Positions 9,212-17,049 of a DNA stretch of 64,000 bases are shown here, piece after piece. The DNA lies in the NCBI RefSeq assembly GCF_000802365.1, contig NZ_JSZE01000001.1, positions 1 to 64,000 on the forward strand, given 5' to 3'. The notes beneath the pieces are model-generated. The model had not been told where the DNA came from and did no database searches. It saw only the letters and a program-made list of their open reading frames with translations. This stretch comes from Xanthomonas cannabis pv. cannabis (GTDB lineage: Bacteria > Pseudomonadota > Gammaproteobacteria > Xanthomonadales > Xanthomonadaceae). A program made the position numbers and the translations under genes. Within the stretch, counting starts at the first letter, position 1, and the number at the start of each line of letters is the position of its first letter.

Positions 9212-10137
9212 CGGTTGCTTGCTCCCTCAGCAGTTCCAATGGAAATTGGCTCGACCGTTTGTGGCCCCACCGCTTGAGGCGCGCCAGCTCCGATAACGGG
9301 CAATTGATCGACTCTCGCGTCCGGCATCTCGGCAGCACCCTGCGCCGCCGGGGCAGCTTGATCAGCCGGTGCATCGAGTGCTTCGGCGTCGTCAGCCGGA
9401 ACCGGTACTCCCTTCGAGTAGTCCGTATCGGCTCGGTATTCAGCTACTTGGAAGCCGAGCGGATTCAACACCCTGTCCTGCTCGGAAAACGCTACGTCAT
9501 TGCGGTAAGTAAAACGCATTGTGATAATCCGGCTATCCAGATACCTACTGACGCCCGTTCGCTTGTCAAATAGGCTGCGCTGGATACGCACTGAAGCACC
9601 ACTAAACCCACCATCAGGACGCGCATCGAGAGGGGTCAAGCTCAAAATTTTGACCCGGATCGCTTTCTCACGGCCATACATGACAAACGGATTTGCCGGG
9701 TTTGCTTTCGCGTAAAGCTGTCGATAGGAAGCGGCGACCGAGTCAGATGACATCAAAAAGACCAGATCCCAATCCCGCAAACCCATCAACTGCGAATCAT
9801 AAGATTCACGCGCCAAGACATATTGCGCGACGTTGCTCCGATTAATAGCTTCGTTCGTGGTAATTTTTTCACCCTGGAACGTTCCGGTCAGGCGAGCGAC
9901 GGTTGCCGTTCCGGTATAGGCATCGGCCATTACCAAGAAGGGAACCTTCTCCTTCAGTGGAAGGATATAAAAATAGCCGCCTGCCAAAATCATTGACAAA
10001 ACTACCGAGCATCCTGCAACCATCCAGGCACGTCGCTCGCTCTTGCGGGCCATGTCGGCCACAGTGATTTCATAACTGACGGCCTTGGCGACAGACTGCT
10101 CTACCTTGGCTCCCGCGGCTTCCTTCTTACGGAACAT
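9208..10137 (-). CDS. virB8: VirB8, inner membrane T4SS assembly factor
   Basis: Bitopic inner membrane protein that nucleates T4SS assembly. 309 residues: short cytoplasmic N-terminus, one transmembrane helix at about 38-60 (VAGCSVVLSMILAGGYFYIL), then a periplasmic VirB8 domain to about residue 240 with the NPxG-like RVLNPLGFQV motif. The last 65 residues are an Ala/Pro/Asp-rich tail, longer than in short VirB8 proteins. Its stop overlaps the virB9 start by 4 bases. Confidence 0.96.
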   Translation of the reverse strand: MFRKKEAAGAKVEQSVAKAVSYEITVADMARKSERRAWMVAGCSVVLSMILAGGYFYILPLKEKVPFLVMADAYTGTATVARLTGTFQGEKITTNEAINRSNVAQYVLARESYDSQLMGLRDWDLVFLMSSDSVAASYRQLYAKANPANPFVMYGREKAIRVKILSLTPLDARPDGGFSGASVRIQRSLFDKRTGVSRYLDSRIITMRFTYRNDVAFSEQDRVLNPLGFQVAEYRADTDYSKGVPVPADDAEALDAPADQAAPAAQGAAEMPDARVDQLPVIGAGAPQAVGPQTVEPISIGTAEGASNR

Positions 10138-10202
10138 GGGTTATCCGTTGATTACCAAATACGATCGTTGGGCCCGCACCCACCGGGGGGCGGCAGAGGG
10201 AT

Positions 10203-10631
10203 CTACTGATTAGCGCCAGGCTTGGCGGCCGAGCTTGATGCCGGCTGTACAACGATCTTGTTGCCGACAACCACAACCGAGACACCCTGGCCCGCATAGA
10301 CAGCACTCAGGCTGGCTGCAGCCTCATTGACATTGGTACTAGAAATTTCTGCTACCGCGCCAAATAGCGTGTAGTCAGAAAGGATCTTGTAATCCAGATC
10401 CATGCTGGAATCCTTGGCCCATCGCTCCAGCATCGCCTTCAACGTCCCGTCCATAGGCGTCGCCTGGTAGACATAAGACTTATAAAGCGGAATTTCCATG
10501 GTGGTCTTGGCAAATCGGTTGACAGGCTTCCACCGTCCACCGAAATCAGGGGCAGCCTTGGTCGCGCAAGCGCTGAGCAAGAGAATTGCACCCGACACTA
10601 CACACATTTTTAGGACCTGCGCTTGCCTCAC
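10203..10631 (-). CDS. virB7: VirB7, outer membrane lipoprotein with C-terminal N0-like domain
   Basis: Outer membrane lipoprotein of the T4SS core. I place the start at the GTG at 10631: GGAG lies 7 bases before it and the product then has a proper lipoprotein signal, two basic residues, a hydrophobic run and lipobox LSAC with Cys22. The ATG at 10607 would leave only 13 residues before the Cys and no basic residue. The protein is 142 residues, far longer than the ~50-residue Agrobacterium VirB7. The extra part (about 60-130, from MDGTLKAMLERWAKDSSM to VVVQPA) matches the N0-type domain known from X. citri VirB7. It is the first gene of the virB run. Confidence 0.93.
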   Translation of the reverse strand: MRQAQVLKMCVVSGAILLLSACATKAAPDFGGRWKPVNRFAKTTMEIPLYKSYVYQATPMDGTLKAMLERWAKDSSMDLDYKILSDYTLFGAVAEISSTNVNEAAASLSAVYAGQGVSVVVVGNKIVVQPASSSAAKPGANQ

Positions 10632-10960
10632 GCTACATCTCCATGGCGGGAGTGATGGCTTTCGCCAGACGAGTTCACTTCGGCCACTGGCTTGAATGAA
10701 CCCAGAGGTATCTTTCGCCAAGCACCTGCCCAAGCCCGGCGCAACTGCCCGAGACCCCAACAAAACCAAGGCGGAAGAAACAAATTTGATTGAAAAATCA
10801 TCGAAACGTTCCATGTTGAGCCCCAATCGAGCCGCTCCGGCTCGCCGCAGATCTTGCCCCAATCTTGACTTGTCAATTTGCACTGATAGCGACGCCACGT
10901 CAAGCATTAGTTAAAATTTCAGCAAAACAGGCACAAGCCCAACAAATGGCGTGATAGCGT
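10632..10960 (-). promoter_or_regulatory. virB7 leader region between virD4 and virB7
   Basis: A 329-base stretch with no convincing gene. One reading frame is open from 10907 into virB7, but it lacks a good ribosome site and would destroy the lipoprotein signal. It probably holds the virB promoter and a long 5' leader. On the minus strand it contains a GGA-loop hairpin (10828-10844), another GGA (ATGGAAC at 10807-10815 region), and a ribosome site that itself contains GGA. It also has a perfect inverted repeat TTGAC AA GTCAA at 10865-10876. CsrA represses the virB operon in X. citri; a similar control here is inferred. Confidence 0.5.
10828..10844 (-). promoter_or_regulatory. Hairpin with GGA in the loop, candidate CsrA site
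   Basis: On the minus strand the sequence reads CGAGCC GGAGC GGCTCG, a perfect 6-base stem with GGA in the loop. This is the preferred shape of a CsrA/RsmA RNA-binding site. It lies about 200 bases upstream of the virB7 start. CsrA control of this operon is known in X. citri; the exact site here is an inference. Confidence 0.45.
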
Positions 10961-12631
10961 TCACAAAATATCGATTGGCTTAATGTCTACCTTAGCCAAC
11001 AGCCTGGACGTGAAATATTTGTCTTCGTAATACCTGATTTTGTCGCACTTGACAGGATGCGGAATACCCTCGTACAGAAAGACCTCTTTAGCCATGCCCA
11101 TCGCCTTGAGCTCCTGCGGCAACATCAGCGCCCGACGCTCCTCTGACACGCTATGCGTGGTCTCCCGCCCCCTGGTGACGTTCTTCTTCTTGATGGTGGT
11201 GTAGCCCAGCATCTCGGAGTAGTCGTTGGCGTCCTGCTGTTCGCGTGGTGCGTAGAGGATCTGCAGGGCGTGGTTGGTGATGATGGTGCGCGACAGGTCC
11301 TTGCCGTAGGTCGCATCCAGCTGCGCCATGCTCTGGATGATGGGCAGCAAGCGGATGTTGTAGCCGGCCATATAGGCTACAGCGGTGGCGATGATGTCCA
11401 CCTTGCCGATCGAGGTGAATTCGTCCATGAGCAGCAAGCACTGATACTTGAGCTCCGGATTGGACTTCGGCAGCTCACGGGTATTGAGGTTGATGATCTG
11501 GCTGAAGAGCAGGTTGATGATCAGGCGGCTCTCGGCCAGCTTGTTGGGCTGGATGCCGATGTAGATCGTCATCTTCTTCTTGCGGAGGTCCGTCAGCAGG
11601 AAGTCGTCGGCGCTGGTGGCAGCGTCCAATACGGGGTTGATCCACGCGTTGAGCGGTTCTTTCAAGGTGCCCATGATCGAGGCGAAGGTCTCATCCGCCT
11701 GTGACAGCATGTTGGCAAAAGCCGACTTGGCATTACTGCTGAGGAACCGCCGCTCCGACAGCGACTTCAGGTACTTCTTCAGGTCGGTGCCGTCGCCCGA
11801 CGAGAGCCGGTAAATTCCGCCCAGCGTCGGCGCCCCTGCCCCGCCCGGGAAGCCCAACGACAGCTCTTCGTCCCAGTTCTCGAACAGATACAGAGCAAAA
11901 GCCATGAACGCATTGCGCGCCTGGCTGACCCAGAATTTCTGGTCGTCCGAGCCATCCGGATACAACATCGCGGCAATGCTCATGAGGTCCGAGACGCGGA
12001 ACGCCGGGTCGTTCGACACATAGGTCAACGGATTCCAGCGATGCGTGCGCCGGTCTTCGGCGAACGGATTGAACAAGAAGACTTCGTGGCCCTGACTCGC
12101 ACGCCAACCACTGGTGAGATCGAAGTTTTCCTGCTTGATGTCCAGGACGACGATCGATTCCTGGTACTCGAGCAGGTTGGGGATGACGACGCCGACACCC
12201 TTGCCTGAGCGCGTCGGCGCCGCAAGGATCACGAATTGCTGCCCGCTCAAACGCACCAGCTTGCCGTTGAATTTGCCGACAACGATGCCGTTCCCGCTGG
12301 GCTTGAAGAGCCCGTGCTTGGCAAGATCGGCGGCGCCAGCGAAGCGTGCGTCACCATGCAGGGCTCGCGCCTTCGGCTTGAGGATCAATGCAATCGCAAT
12401 GAGCCACACGATTCCCGGCAGACCGAAGCCAATGACACCGGACATCTTGATCTTGGTGGCGAACGGAGCGACTTGTGGCAAACCCAATGCACTGAAATAG
12501 CGGTAGTAGGTATCCCAGCTGTACAGAGCCGTATCAAGCCGCAGCAGGAGCAGCGTGATATAGCCAGACAGCAAGTACCCGGCAAGCACAGCAACCAAGG
12601 TGGCAATCGGAATCGTTTTGGGTTTGGACAT
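10961..12631 (-). CDS. virD4: VirD4, T4SS coupling protein
   Basis: Membrane ATPase that recruits substrates, here most likely antibacterial effectors carrying the XVIPCD signal, to the T4SS. 556 residues: two N-terminal transmembrane segments (about 10-31 and 65-85), Walker A APTRSGKG at about 138-145, and Walker B LLLMDEFTSIG at about 405. AAGGAG stands 8 bases before the ATG. It is separated from virB7 by 329 bases but lies on the same strand. GC content looks higher than that of the virB genes. Confidence 0.97.
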   Translation of the reverse strand: MSKPKTIPIATLVAVLAGYLLSGYITLLLLRLDTALYSWDTYYRYFSALGLPQVAPFATKIKMSGVIGFGLPGIVWLIAIALILKPKARALHGDARFAGAADLAKHGLFKPSGNGIVVGKFNGKLVRLSGQQFVILAAPTRSGKGVGVVIPNLLEYQESIVVLDIKQENFDLTSGWRASQGHEVFLFNPFAEDRRTHRWNPLTYVSNDPAFRVSDLMSIAAMLYPDGSDDQKFWVSQARNAFMAFALYLFENWDEELSLGFPGGAGAPTLGGIYRLSSGDGTDLKKYLKSLSERRFLSSNAKSAFANMLSQADETFASIMGTLKEPLNAWINPVLDAATSADDFLLTDLRKKKMTIYIGIQPNKLAESRLIINLLFSQIINLNTRELPKSNPELKYQCLLLMDEFTSIGKVDIIATAVAYMAGYNIRLLPIIQSMAQLDATYGKDLSRTIITNHALQILYAPREQQDANDYSEMLGYTTIKKKNVTRGRETTHSVSEERRALMLPQELKAMGMAKEVFLYEGIPHPVKCDKIRYYEDKYFTSRLLAKVDIKPIDIL

Positions 12632-12665
12632 GCGCCCTTCTCCTTAGGCTTGCATCTGACGACAA

Positions 12666-12908
12666 CTAGCGACGAACGACGGGCTTATGATCGATCAGGC
12701 CGGACTTGCGCCCCCCGCTCTCACTTTCGACGAGAGAGTCGATCCATACCTTCGCCTGATCCAGGGACAGATCGGGCGTGATTCGCGCCCCCGCATCGGT
12801 AACGACCGCGTACGCCACAACAGCATCAGGTGCATACATCTCATCGCGCGTGATCGCCACGACGCGATACCCTCCTCTGGTCAGCACGGTGTGCTGATAC
12901 TCGTCCAT
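12666..12908 (-). CDS. Small protein of unknown function upstream of virD4
   Basis: An 80-residue protein that I do not recognise. It has a good ribosome site (AAGGAAGG just before the ATG) and ends 34 bases before virD4, so it is probably the first gene of the same transcript. The sequence suggests a compact beta-beta-alpha fold: alternating hydrophobic strands (YRVVAITRDEMY, VVAYAVVTDAGARI), then a helix (LDQAKVWIDSLVESE) and a basic tail. There is no signal peptide or membrane segment, so it should be cytoplasmic. A role in T4SS regulation or function is a guess from position only. Confidence 0.65.
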   Translation of the reverse strand: MDEYQHTVLTRGGYRVVAITRDEMYAPDAVVAYAVVTDAGARITPDLSLDQAKVWIDSLVESESGGRKSGLIDHKPVVRR

Positions 12909-13533
12909 CGCCAGCCTTCCTTTCCGTCAGCGCGGGTGGGATGTTAAAGCAGGACGTGTGACGGAGAAAGCGCTTTCGTTGGACTCACGCGACCGTACTG
13001 GCCGGGCAGCACTGGTCCGGAAGCGGTGCGGGTGAGCCTGGATTGGATCACGCCTTGGGGAGTGGCAGCTAGCCAGGGACGTCGACCGATCGTAGAAGCC
13101 AGCTGCTTGCATTGGCTACGCGTCCAGGTCGTCGTCCGAAGTAGCGTTCAGTTAGCTGGTCAACCGACCCGCGCAAGGCGACAACCGCGCATAGACAATA
13201 AGAAAGAGTGAACTCCACAGCCCTGTCGTAGATCGGGTAGATCGGATGGGGTTGGCCGCAACATCGTCCCGGGGCCGCGGCAACGTGGACTAGCCACATG
13301 GGGAGCATCTTGCAGGCTCACCGCCCAACAGACACAACCAACCACCGTTGCGCAAGGCTAGATCCGAGGCATCTTAAACCCAGCGAAGAAGGGTTGAAAT
13401 CGATCATCGAAGATCCAACCAAGGACAGGCCGAAGCAAGAGAAGCTTCTGAGCAACGTCACTTCTGGAGTCAGTGGCAAACGTCGTTGCCGATCTTGAAG
13501 CCACCCAAGCCCTTATGTCGTCTGGACTTGAAG
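12909..13533. other. Gene-free stretch between the T4SS cluster and tRNA-Val
   Basis: About 625 bases with no reading frame that has a recognisable product, codon pattern or ribosome site. Short open frames on both strands read as low-complexity. I see no clear insertion sequence ends, no repeat of the tRNA 3' end and no terminator with a T-run. The promoter of the upstream small gene/virD4 should lie at its left edge. It may be decayed sequence at the edge of an acquired island. Confidence 0.5.
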
Positions 13534-13608
13534 TGGTGGGCGGTACAGGGTTCGAACCTGTGACCCCTACCATGTCAAGGTAGTGCTCTACCGCTGAGCT
13601 AACCGCCC
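13534..13608 (-). tRNA. tRNA-Val (GAC)
   Basis: Full cloverleaf on the minus strand: acceptor GGGCGGT pairs with ACCGCCC, D-arm with AGCTCAG, anticodon loop CTTGACATG (anticodon GAC), T-loop GGTTCGAACCC, and an encoded CCA end. 75 bases including CCA. Its 3' end points toward the T4SS cluster. Confidence 0.97.
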
Positions 13609-13644
13609 GAATCCTGCGCCAGCATTGCGCTGCGCAGGGCGCGC

Positions 13645-13673
13645 ATTCTAGCGCAGGGTTTTGAGGACCACAA
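13645..13673 (-). promoter_or_regulatory. Promoter of tRNA-Val
   Basis: Minus strand -10 box TAGAAT (13645-13650, 5 of 6 consensus) and a weak -35 TTGTGG (13668-13673) with a 17-base spacer. The -10 box lies 36 bases before the tRNA. Confidence 0.65.
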
Positions 13674-13703
13674 GCCCTCCTTGCATGTGAGCGACGCCCC
13701 GCC

Positions 13704-15725
13704 CTACCCCAGGCTTGCCGCCTTCAACTTCTGGATCTGGTCACGAATCTGGGCCGCAGCCTCGAACTCCAGATCCTTGGCGTGCTGGTACATCTTCTGC
13801 TCCAGGCTCTTGAGCTTGCCGGCGATCTCGGCAGGCTTCATCGCACGATAGTCCGGCGCTTCTTCGGCCACCTGACGCAACTTCGAACGTCCCTTGCCAG
13901 CCTTCTTCTCGGCGGCGTCCTCGCGGGCACCCTCCATGATGTCGGAGATCGGGCGCGCCACCGACTTCGGTGTGATGCCATGCTCGAGGTTGTACTCGAC
14001 CTGTTTTTCGCGACGCCGGTCGGTTTCGTCGATCGCCGCCTGCATCGATCGTGTCATCTTGTCGGCATACAGGATGGCCTTGCCGCGCAGGTTGCGCGCG
14101 GCGCGGCCAATGGTCTGAATCAACGAACCAGTCGAACGCAGGAAGCCCTCCTTGTCCGCGTCCAGGATCGCCACCAGCGACACCTCCGGCATGTCCAGGC
14201 CTTCGCGTAGCAAATTGATGCCGACCAACACATCGAACTTGCCCAGGCGCAGGTCGCGGATGATCTCCACGCGCTCGACCGTGTCGATGTCCGAGTGCAG
14301 ATAGCGCACGCGAATGCCGTGCTCGCCCAGGTATTCGGTGAGGTTTTCGGCCATGCGCTTGGTCAGCGTGGTGACCAGCACGCGGTCACCGAGCTTGATG
14401 CGCTCGTGCACCTCGGACATCAGGTCGTCGACCTGGGTGCCCACCGGGCGGATCTCCACGACTGGATCGATCAACCCCGTTGGACGCACGACCAGCTCGG
14501 TGATTTCGCCGGCGGACTCGCGTAACTCGTAGGGTCCCGGGGTCGCCGACACATAGATGCTGCGCGGAGAGCGCGCCTCCCATTCTTCGAAGCGCAGTGG
14601 CCGGTTGTCGAGTGCCGACGGCAGGCGGAAGCCGAACTCCACCAGCGTTTCCTTGCGCGAACGGTCGCCCTTGTACATCGCGCCGATCTGCGGAATGGTC
14701 ACGTGGGATTCGTCGATGACCAGCAATGCGTCCGGCGGCAAGTAGTCGAACAATGTCGGTGGCGGCTCACCGGGCGCTTTGCCGGTGAGGTGCCGCGAAT
14801 AGTTCTCGATGCCGTTGCAGAAGCCCACCTCGGCCATCATCTCCAGATCGAACTGGGTGCGTTGTGCCAGACGCTGCGCTTCCACCAGCTTGTTCTGCGA
14901 ATACAGCTGTTCCAGCCGTTCCTTCAGCTCTTCCTTGATCGTATCGACGGCGCTGAGCGTGCGCTCGCGCGTGGTGGCGTAGTGCGTCTTTGGATAGACG
15001 GTGTACCGCTGCAGCTTGCGCAGGGTCTCGCCGGTCAGCGGATCGAACAAGGTCAGCTGCTCGACATCGCCGTCGAACAACTCGATCCGTAATGCCTCGG
15101 TATCGGACTCGGCCGGAAACACGTCCACCACCTCCCCGCGCACGCGAAACGCGCCCCGGGTGAGCTCGAATTCATTGCGCGTGTACTGCAGATCGGTGAG
15201 ATGACGGATCAACTGCCGCTGGTCGATGTGCTCGCCGATCGACAGGATCAGGCGCAGCGACAGGTAGTCCTCCGGTGCACCCAGTCCATAGATCGCCGAG
15301 ACGGTGGCGACCACCAGCGAGTCACGACGCGAGAGCAGCGTCTTCGTCGCCGACAGGCGCATCTGCTCGATGTGCTCGTTGATCGAACTGTCCTTCTCGA
15401 TGAAGGTGTCCGACGAGGGCACATAGGCCTCGGGCTGGTAATAGTCGTAGTAGCTGACGAAGTACTCGACCGCGTTGTTCGGGAAGAACGACTTGAACTC
15501 GCCATACAGCTGCGCTGCCAGCGTCTTGTTGGGCGCCATCACCAGGGTCGGCTTCTGCACCTGCTGTACGACATTAGCGATGGTGTAGGTCTTGCCCGAA
15601 CCCGTCACCCCCAGCAGGGTCTGCTTGGCCAGGCCGGCCTCGAAGTTGGCGACCAGCTTCTCGATGGCAGCGGGTTGGTCGCCGGCTGGAGAATACGGGG
15701 AGACGAGTTCAAAGCGGTCGGTCAT
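13704..15725 (-). CDS. uvrB: UvrB, excinuclease ABC subunit B
   Basis: Damage-verifying helicase-like subunit of nucleotide excision repair, working with UvrA and UvrC. 673 residues, the normal length. Walker A GVTGSGKT at about 39-46, the DNA-clamping beta-hairpin with [10 protein letters not shown] and SDTFIEKD, Walker B-like VIDESH, helicase motif V/VI with [22 protein letters not shown]-type residues and QTIGRAARN, and the C-terminal UVR motif ([19 protein letters not shown]). No SOS-type LexA palindrome was obvious in the short upstream region, but I did not scan for the divergent Xanthomonas LexA boxes in full. Confidence 0.98.
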   Translation of the reverse strand: MTDRFELVSPYSPAGDQPAAIEKLVANFEAGLAKQTLLGVTGSGKTYTIANVVQQVQKPTLVMAPNKTLAAQLYGEFKSFFPNNAVEYFVSYYDYYQPEAYVPSSDTFIEKDSSINEHIEQMRLSATKTLLSRRDSLVVATVSAIYGLGAPEDYLSLRLILSIGEHIDQRQLIRHLTDLQYTRNEFELTRGAFRVRGEVVDVFPAESDTEALRIELFDGDVEQLTLFDPLTGETLRKLQRYTVYPKTHYATTRERTLSAVDTIKEELKERLEQLYSQNKLVEAQRLAQRTQFDLEMMAEVGFCNGIENYSRHLTGKAPGEPPPTLFDYLPPDALLVIDESHVTIPQIGAMYKGDRSRKETLVEFGFRLPSALDNRPLRFEEWEARSPRSIYVSATPGPYELRESAGEITELVVRPTGLIDPVVEIRPVGTQVDDLMSEVHERIKLGDRVLVTTLTKRMAENLTEYLGEHGIRVRYLHSDIDTVERVEIIRDLRLGKFDVLVGINLLREGLDMPEVSLVAILDADKEGFLRSTGSLIQTIGRAARNLRGKAILYADKMTRSMQAAIDETDRRREKQVEYNLEHGITPKSVARPISDIMEGAREDAAEKKAGKGRSKLRQVAEEAPDYRAMKPAEIAGKLKSLEQKMYQHAKDLEFEAAAQIRDQIQKLKAASLG

Positions 15726-15865
15726 GGAGCGAATCTCGGGGGAGGACGGTACGAATGGCGGAGGCCACTTTCGGTAAAAGTCTGACAGCCCATCAAGTGA
15801 GAGCCGGCCTTACCTGGGCCATAGGCGCCGTAGAGACTGCTTGCTCCGAGCCAGGGAGCAGGACG

Positions 15866-16408
15866 GTGAAAGCAGTGACTCGTTCGTGCGCAAAAGGGTA
15901 CACGGCAGTACAGCTAGTGATCGTGATGGCGATCATCGGAATCATGGCGGCCATCGGCCTGCCCAGCTTCAATGCTTTGATCGAATGGCAGCGAGCACAG
16001 GCACGGGTTCACGTGCTCACCGTACATCTGGCGACGGCCAGGAGCATGGCCATCACGCATCGCCTGCCGGTTAGCGTCTGCCCATCCGTAGACGGCACGA
16101 ATTGCCGACCTGACAGGGACTGGAGCCGGGGATGGATTCTTTTCAACGATCCAGCGCGTAGTGGGCAGCCTGCGGACGCGGGCTCGATCCTTCGGATCGA
16201 GCAGTATGCTGCGAGCGACAACATCAGCATCACTGGAACGATCGGCCGATCGCTTGTCCGATTTCTTCCGAACGGCCGCAATGGCGGCACCAACATCACG
16301 ATCAGCCTCTGCACGGGCGCGCAACGCCTGGCCGATGTCATCGTCAACAACTCAGGGCGAACGCGGTCTGTCCGATACAGGCAACCAACTACCTGCCCCG
16401 GCCGGTGA
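15866..16408 (+). CDS. FimT/GspH-like pseudopilin paralog
   Basis: A 180-residue minor pseudopilin-like protein, divergent from uvrB. The GTG start at 15866 has GGGAG 7 bases upstream and gives a short basic leader ending at Gly11. After the predicted cleavage the mature N-terminus is YTAVQLVIVMAIIGIMAAIG, a classic type IV pilin helix but with Gln instead of Glu at position +5. The C-terminal part carries the FimT/GspH signature: VCPSVDGTNC, DWSRGWILFND and a late pair of Cys. It resembles the FimT at 23106-23621 and may be a second DNA-uptake or minor pilin. Which complex it joins cannot be told here. Confidence 0.85.
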   Translation: MKAVTRSCAKGYTAVQLVIVMAIIGIMAAIGLPSFNALIEWQRAQARVHVLTVHLATARSMAITHRLPVSVCPSVDGTNCRPDRDWSRGWILFNDPARSGQPADAGSILRIEQYAASDNISITGTIGRSLVRFLPNGRNGGTNITISLCTGAQRLADVIVNNSGRTRSVRYRQPTTCPGR

Positions 16409-16423
16409 GCCACCGCAAAAACA

Positions 16424-16451
16424 AAGAGGCCGCGACTAGTCGCGGCCTCTT
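16424..16451 (-). terminator. Rho-independent terminator after tRNA-Asn
   Basis: Perfect inverted repeat AAGAGGCCGCGA / TCGCGGCCTCTT around CTAG. On the minus strand it is followed by TTTGTTTTTG, so it ends tRNA-Asn transcription. The hairpin also lies 15 bases after the stop of the + strand FimT-like gene and could act for it, though the T-run on that side is weak. Confidence 0.85.
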
Positions 16452-16459
16452 CAACATCT

Positions 16460-16536
16460 TGGCGCCCGAAGTTGGACTCGAACCAACGACCCCCTGATTA
16501 ACAGTCAAGTGCTCTAACCGGCTGAGCTATTCGGGC
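16460..16536 (-). tRNA. tRNA-Asn (GTT)
   Basis: Complete cloverleaf on the minus strand: acceptor GCCCGAA with TTCGGGC, D-arm AGCTCAGCCGGTTAGAGC, anticodon loop CTGTTAATC (anticodon GTT), T-arm GTTGGTTCGAGTCCAAC and encoded CCA. 77 bases. Confidence 0.97.
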
Positions 16537-16546
16537 GGGGAGGCGT

Positions 16547-16575
16547 ATTCTAGACGCAACTTTACGTCAGTGCAA
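16547..16575 (-). promoter_or_regulatory. Promoter of tRNA-Asn
   Basis: Minus strand -10 TAGAAT (16547-16552) and -35 TTGCAC (16570-16575) with a 17-base spacer, placed 10 bases before the tRNA 5' end. It lies between pilE and the tRNA. Confidence 0.65.
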
Positions 16576-16588
16576 CACCTTGAGTGAG

Positions 16589-17038
16589 CTACCAGCAGCC
16601 GGCAGTGGTTGAAGCATTCGGAGTCTTCACCCCGGCCTGGTTCAAGGTCATTGTGCCGCATGTATCCCGCAGCTGACTGCCTTGCGGCGTCGCAGTCAAA
16701 GTAAAAGCGGATTGACTAGCAGCGACTGTGATCAAGTACTGCGCAGTCCCACCTTCACGCGGCGACTGGATGGTGGTCGAACCATTCCCAAAGCGAAAGT
16801 TTGCATACGTATTGTTTGTGGTATGCGAGCGCTCGGCCAGCTGCGCGTATTCGACAAGATCCGCCTTTGCCTGTGCACGGCGTGACTTGCGTATGTGTTC
16901 AGCATAAGAAGGGTACGCGACCGCAGCCAAGATCCCCACGATAGCGACCACCACCATCAATTCAATCAAGGTGAAACCATGACCCCCGGCATACTGAGAC
17001 AGCCGACGAGCAGCGAAGCGAGATAGGCGTGGCGACAT
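16589..17038 (-). CDS. pilE: PilE, type IV minor pilin
   Basis: A 149-residue type IV pilin-like protein, last gene of the minor pilin operon. AAGGAGGT lies just before the ATG at 17038, which fixes the start. The 21-residue leader is basic and ends HG, then the mature N-terminus FTLIELMVVVAIVGILAAVA with Glu at +5. A C-terminal disulfide loop is likely between Cys in LRDTCGTM and the final GCW. Minor pilins of this set form the pilus-tip priming complex with PilY1. It follows pilY1 by 11 bases. Confidence 0.93.
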   Translation of the reverse strand: MSPRLSRFAARRLSQYAGGHGFTLIELMVVVAIVGILAAVAYPSYAEHIRKSRRAQAKADLVEYAQLAERSHTTNNTYANFRFGNGSTTIQSPREGGTAQYLITVAASQSAFTLTATPQGSQLRDTCGTMTLNQAGVKTPNASTTAGCW

Positions 17039-17049
17039 TGGAACCTCCT

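Noticed and set aside
10865-10899. TTGACA or TTGACG elements near 10865-10899 as the virB promoter
   Set aside because: The matching -10 boxes at the right distance are poor (3 of 6 or less), so the promoter position stays open.
10632-10907. Longer VirB7 or separate small gene in the virB7 leader
   Set aside because: No ribosome site and it removes the lipoprotein signal; composition is that of a leader.
13069-13308. 79-residue minus strand frame in the gene-free stretch
   Set aside because: No recognisable motif, no ribosome site, mixed codon use; I cannot support it as a gene.
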